From assembly GCF_902362185.1 (NCBI RefSeq), contig NC_044498.1:11340065-11404064 (forward strand): a stretch of DNA of 64,000 nucleotides, read 5' to 3'. A program made the position numbers and the translations under genes. Shown here piece after piece: positions 58,495-64,000 of this stretch. The DNA comes from Chanos chanos. Its lineage: Eukaryota > Chordata > Actinopteri > Gonorynchiformes > Chanidae. The stretch's first letter is position 1. Every line of letters begins with the position of its first letter. The notes beneath the pieces were generated by a model. That model worked only from the letters and a program-made list of their open reading frames with translations, was not told the origin of the DNA and searched no databases.

Positions 58495-60752
58495 ATGCAT
58501 GCGTGTGCACATTTGTGTGGATGAGGGAATCTATGGAATTACAAGTGGCACTCTGAAGCATTTTCTGGTGTTCTAAACTTGACTAAAGCACTTACCTTTG
58601 TCGGTAAACTTGAACTACATGTATGAGAATGAACTGACAGTGTGTTGACCTTGAACTTGATCTGCAGGTCCGAGAACGAAAAGACCATGCGATTAGCGGT
58701 GGAGGCAGACATTGCTCACCTGAGGCGTACCTTGGATGATATGAGCATGGCTCGCTCAGACCTGGAGATGCAGTATGAGGGGCTGAAGGAGGAACTGATC
58801 TTCCTGAAGAAGAACCATGAGGAGGTACATGCTCCCATCGTCCTTACTTATTTACACGACAGGCTTCATTTACACAAGCCTTTAGCTGGCACACAATTTT
58901 TCGCTTGTGGAAGAGTAGTAAGATGGTTAGTATTTGCTCAAGGTATTTTAAACTGACCAATCACTGACTAAGTTGTTAGAACACAGTGTTAAAACAGTGA
59001 AGAAAACAACGCTTACATAAACAGAGATTTGTAAATTTCATGTCAGAGGTCTTGTCTGGTTTTTGTACAGAGAGCTACCTCAGAATATTAGAATTGCCTT
59101 TACTGTTTAAAAATTGCATATAGTTCGGATGTAACACAACATTAGTCATACTGACAGCCTCCAGAAGGCACCATGTATTTACACTCCAGATATCTCAGTT
59201 TGGTGTCAAAAGAGAGTTGCGAGCAAAACGCAGCTCTGCCCTCTCAGAATAGTTTCACATGGGGTCAGGTGTATTTTCACTCTGTGATATTTCTTTGTAT
59301 ACATTCCAACTCGCTTAGCTCACTCAGTGAGAGCTTATGGAATGAGCAGGTTTGTGGTTTTAGCAACTTAAAGGAAATCTTAGTTTCATTCTGTGTTTAT
59401 TACAGACATCAGAGACTGATTACCTTTAGGTTTGCTTTGACTGCATGCACCGAGCAAGCCCTATAATTACAAAAAGTAATGTTACACACGATATAGGCTA
59501 TAACATTGCGACATATTTCAAGTGCGCTGACTTAAACTTCGTCTGGTAAATCTGGCTTATCGAAAAAATACCCTAATTGTCGATTTGTCTTGGATCCATG
59601 TAAAGGATTAAACGAACACGTAATTTAAAAGATCATCATAAAGCCACATGAACATGGATAGTCATCATCCATGTGGTTTCCACTCTGTAGGAAAAGAAAA
59701 TATGAGTCACACTGTGTTCCTTCCTTTCTGTCATCCTTCCCTTCATTCTTCTGGGAGTTTACTCTTCCACTGACTTCTACTTAACCGGCTGAACTTTAAA
59801 TAACACACAAACACACACACGCACATGAACAGGCACACACACACACACACACACACCAAAACAATCCCATGTTTTGAACTCAAGGCTAAAGAGAAAAGCC
59901 TATGGTGGGAACAATGGAGAGAGGCCGTGGTGAGCTATATTAGAAGTGCCAAGTGCGCTATCTCATAGTACCTTCAACAACATGCTTCCATGGCATGCCC
60001 CAAAAAAAATATTGAACTTTTTCTCCCTAATCTACAGGAAATGGCACTGCAGCGCACACAGCTTGGAGGTCAAGTGAATGTCACTGTGGATGCAGCGCCC
60101 TCTGCTGACTTGAACCAGACATTGAAAGAGATCAGGGAGCACTATGAGTCTGTCACTGCCAAGAACAAGAATGACCTGGAGCTATGGTACCAGAGCAAGG
60201 TACACTACAGGAACAACACTTTCCCAGCCCCTCTGAATTATGACTACTACTTAAGATACAAAAAAAAGGCAGAAAAAAGCTATAGTTTTTGCTAAGCATT
60301 CATTCCAGCCCAGTACCAATACTGCTGATTCACCAGAAGAATAGCACTTGAATTATTCAATATGCTGATACTGAAATAGACAGAATATATCCTAGCAACC
60401 TGGTCTCACTGGAGCTCAGTTTATTGCATTCACAAAATATATTCATTAGCTGAGCAATGTGGATAAAAATGTTGTCTGTGGTGACTTGAATGAATCTAGA
60501 GGTTAAATTATAAATGACTGAATGCACACAATGCGTTTCGTGTTCTCAGATTTCTACTGTAGAGCAGGAGGTTATCACACAAAATGAAGATCTGCTGGAG
60601 GCCAGGACAGAACTTAAACAGCTGAAGAGCACACTCCAGAGCCTGCAGATAGATCTGCAAGCACTCCACAGCATGGTAAACATTCAGTTCACCTACTTCT
60701 CTCTTTCTCTCTCTATCCAGTGATGTCTCTCTCTATCCAATGATGATCCACT

Positions 60753-60790
<38 letters not shown>

Positions 60791-61008
60791 TAACAACAGA
60801 AGGATGTTTTGCTTATTCAGTTTCAGCACTTAAATACCATTCCAATACTAATTTATGTGCCAAAAGTAAAACATTTCATTCAGTGTAGCCACTCTAGATG
60901 GCACCCTAGATACTCACAAGACAAAACTGATTTTTTTTATGAACTTCAGGCACTCCTACTTCTCTCTCTCTCTCTCTCTCTCTCTCCAACTACATCTCTC
61001 TGATCCAC

Positions 61009-61060
<52 letters not shown>

Positions 61061-62940
61061 AACAATAGACGGATATTTTGCTTATTCAGTTTCACCACTT
61101 AAAAGACCATTCCAATACTAATTTATGTGCCAAAAGTAAAACATTTCATTCAGCGTAGCCGCTCTAGATGGCACCCTAGATACTCAAAGGAAAAAACAAT
61201 TTTTTTAATATGATTTGGCACCAGCATGTTGCAACAGTGTGTTTATTATGGCAAGTTTGTTCTTCACTCCTAAGCTGGGTCTGGCATGAGCACTATGTGA
61301 AGCACACAAAGGGGGCAAAAATTATCCTGTGTTAAAAGTTCTCCAACTTTCTACCAGTTAACTCCCAGTTGGCTCACTAAATTTTTCCCTTATAGTTTGC
61401 ACCAACTTGGAAGAATCACAGGAAATATAATGCACTTTTCCAAACCAAGCAGAACAGAACAACAGTTGCTCTGTTGAAAACATATTACTGGTCTCAATGC
61501 ACTGTGTCAATTACTTAACATTTCCACTGCGTTCTCCATGGGCTCAAATATAGTAGATTAAGTGCAGTTGGTGGTGAGGTAATGTAAATGTCACAAAGAA
61601 CATTGATTGTGCTATTAAAAGTCAATTCCACTGAAAAACAGCGGTTTTTACATAACTTTGAAAACCTGGCTATAATCTACATAAAGCTGAAGCCTCTCTC
61701 AAGGAATTACTCATTCATTAAGCTAAAAGAGATTCACTGTGTCTTAATGAGCCATGAGATTCTTAATGAGCCAAGAGATTCACTGTGTCTTAATGAGCCA
61801 AACCGCCCCCCCGAGATCTGAGATTCTGAAAGCTCCCGTTAGCACTGTGAAGTTTGACGTCACCGGCCATGAAATAAATCTCTTCCAGAAACCAATCTCT
61901 TCCCTGATAAAGTATTCCTCGTAATTTTCCACAGAAACTATCACTGGAGGACACCCTGGCAGAGACTCAGGAGCGTTATGCCATCCAGCTGGCAGATCTT
62001 CAAAACACAGTGACCAGTCTGGAAACCCAGCTCAGCCAAATCCACGCCAATATCGCCAGCAACAAAGCTGATTACGACCAGCTGCTGGATCTGAAGACTA
62101 GACTGGAGATGGAGATTGCTGAGTACAGAAGACTGCTGGATGGAGATGATAGGTATGGTTAAAAGGGGAGGGAGAGATTGTAGTGTCTTAAAATTCACTA
62201 TATGCGGTTGCAATGGGAATAGCACTCGCTGGGTTTGAAGAGATACTCAGGCATCAACTTGAGCTCCATTTTGACATTACGTATATTTCTGGATTTTCAT
62301 TATGTGTATCAGTGGATTTTGATAGGATCCCATTAGCACAGTTGAAAACCTGGTGTTAAAACCCAGTAATTTCATCTTTAGCTCTGTTGGATTTTGTCTG
62401 TACTGATGTGCTTCACAATTAAGTAACTTTCAATCCTCCCTCTCTTTATTTTACAGTGATCCCCAAGGTAAGCCTGTTTGTAATCTTTTTTTTGCTTGTA
62501 TGAGCAAAGAGACAGACAGTTGTTAAACCACTTTAAAATGTCTAACATACCCATATTTGCGATTGAAACACAAGTATCTCTCTTAACTCTGAGCATCTTT
62601 TAAAAAGCTATACCTAGATATAATAGAGACTCTTCTCACTTGTAGACCCAATAAAAATAAACGAATTTTAATATTTTACAAGTTTCAGAAGACAGAATTT
62701 AGTTAATGGGTCTTAAAGAACCACTGCTTTGAAAAATCTTTATTAAAAATCTGCACTTTAATTCTGAAGCACTGATAATCAGTATGCATTTTATGGGCCA
62801 TACTAATACAGTTGTTTCTCTTTTCTTCCTCAACAGTGGTGAAAAAAGTGATTACAGTGGTGGAGACCATTGTAGATGGCAAAGTGGTGGAGACTAGCAA
62901 AACCGTTGACATCGATGTCCAAAGTGATAACGATGACTAA
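57690..62940 (+). CDS. Type I keratin (second of two)
   Basis: An acidic intermediate-filament protein, partner of type II keratins. Eight exons: 57690-58028, 58302-58384, 58668-58824, 60038-60199, 60550-60675, 61935-62152, 62457-62467 and 62837-62940 (TAA). They sum to 1,200 nt, or 399 residues. Rod exons measure 83, 157, 162 and 126 nt as expected; the sixth is 218 rather than 221, one codon short. The head (1-52) is short with [13 protein letters not shown]. The rod begins [20 protein letters not shown] and ends [13 protein letters not shown]. The tail, [20 protein letters not shown] then [14 protein letters not shown], resembles the VxxxVDGKVVS-type tails of keratin 13/15/17-like proteins. 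Poly-A signal AATAAA is at 63196-63201. The exact paralogue is not recognised. It points away from the other keratin, 14 kb to the left. Confidence 0.94.
58412..58508. repeat. GT microsatellite in keratin intron 2
   Basis: (GT)n with GC and GCAT interruptions, starting about 28 bases after the exon 2 donor. Confidence 0.85.
60721..61215 (+). repeat. 270-bp tandem duplication in keratin intron 5
   Basis: Two copies with an offset of exactly 270 bases in their right halves share a (CT)n block. Both then have TTTTGCTTATTCAGTTTCA, TCCAATACTAATTTATGTGC and GATGGCACCCTAGATACTCA. Copies differ by only a few substitutions and small indels outside the CT tract, so the duplication is recent. No splice site or coding frame is involved. 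Confidence 0.85.
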
Positions 62941-64000
62941 ATCATAGCAGTCTTCAATAAGGCTGAACAACTTTCACCTATTTTGGGTCATCTTACAATT
63001 TTCTTGCCCATTTTAAACTCTGAATCCTTCACAAGATGTTGCTTGATCTAATGTGTCGCAATGAAGAGAAAATGTGAAAAAATATTGCTTCATCTTAGAG
63101 AAACTGATTAAATATACAGACCTTTTACAAGGTTAGGTTGTACTAATGTGAAAAGATGTGGAAATTTCCAAAACAATCAAACAAGTATCCAGTAAAATAA
63201 ACATTACACTGTTTTCCAAAAGTCCTCCATCCCATATTTGTTTCTCTTACCCGCTACATGGGTGGTGCTGACATGACATGTGGCTGATGCTAGCAGTAGC
63301 AGTAGGTGTTCAATAAAACAACAACACACAGGATACATGTAAACCAGGAAATTAATTATATATTTGAAGGAGACAAGCTGTCTGCACTTGTTTACAGGAT
63401 ATACAGTAGAATCAGTGGTATGTTACAGTGCTTGCAACATTCTGCTTGCCAGTGGACTTTTAAACACCACTCCCTACTCAAGATTAAAGAAATTAAGAGA
63501 TCCTGTGGCAATCAGATTTCATCTCTCACTTCACAGTATTTACTGATTTTGAGGGAGGTCCTATTTCCCCTCAGATCTCCACTTTAATTACTCATGTAAT
63601 TCAAAGTTGTTTCCAGTCTGTATTAACTGGGGGACAATCCCTGTATCTGACCAGTGCAATTTGTCATAAGTACTCCGTCAGTTTGGATGGTAGTGGTGTG
63701 CACAGATGTTTTAGAATACATAGATACCAGTGGTTGTCACCACCTGCTATATTTGTTTGATGTAACTGGTCACAGCTACAAAAGCTGTAGTTAAAATGTG
63801 AAACGATGGTGTGTGTGTGTGGGGGGGGGTTAGTTTAGCATAACTCAAAAACCTCCTGCATGACTTTTTAACACCACAAAAGAAACACAGACATTGTATA
63901 AGAGGCGCTGTTTTTTATTTCACTTTTTGGGGACAGATGTCAGTGCTCGGTGCAGGTATCATTGCTGTGATGTGCATTAAACACGTTTGCCTTAAGTCAT
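62941..64000 (+). other. Keratin 3' UTR and downstream sequence
   Basis: The 3' UTR of the right-hand keratin probably ends shortly after AATAAA at 63196-63201; a second AATAAA is at 63312-63317. Beyond that nothing was recognised except a GT tract running into ten Gs at about 63811-63830. Confidence 0.55.

Overview
This is vertebrate nuclear DNA, almost certainly from a ray-finned (teleost) fish. Genes are split into short exons with GT-AG introns, CA/GT microsatellites are dense, fish-type SINE, LINE-tail and MITE-like repeats are present, and the proteins match fish/vertebrate families. Nothing prokaryotic is present. I read six protein-coding genes, five of them complete from start to stop codon. 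Every exon set I assembled keeps phase at all junctions, and the predicted lengths fit the families.

Layout. (1) 0-1.2 kb, + strand: last coding exon of slc22a23, followed by a long 3' UTR. (2) 4.05-5.14 kb, - strand: psmg4, a proteasome assembly chaperone, tail-to-tail with slc22a23. (3) 6.3-9.0 kb, - strand: bphl, a mitochondrial alpha/beta hydrolase, seven exons. (4) 9.0-16.2 kb: no gene seen. (5) 16.2-19.7 kb, + strand: irf4, an immune transcription factor, eight coding exons plus a probable non-coding first exon and one GC-AG intron. (6) 20.3-33.6 kb, - strand: ncoa7 (LysM plus TLDc), 15 coding exons and a probable second coding first exon, with a promoter-like region near 35.0 kb. (7) 35.5-39.5 kb: no gene seen. 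(8) 39.8-43.7 kb, - strand, and 57.7-62.9 kb, + strand: two type I keratin genes, divergent, each of eight exons and each with its own TATA box. The 14 kb between them holds most of the mobile-element debris: a tRNA-derived SINE, a LINE-tail fragment, a composite element carrying a piece of 28S rRNA sequence, and a probable solo LTR.

slc22a23, psmg4, bphl and irf4 are all on human 6p25, so the left third is an old, compacted synteny block. ncoa7 is on human 6q22, and the keratins belong to a different ancestral block. The genes do not form a pathway; the arrangement reflects ancestry. I found no undescribed molecular system. The points most worth following up are the GC-AG intron in irf4, the two first exons of ncoa7, the 28S-derived segment inside a repeat, the paired CRE sites near 35 kb, and the 14- and 11-nt microexons in the keratin tails.
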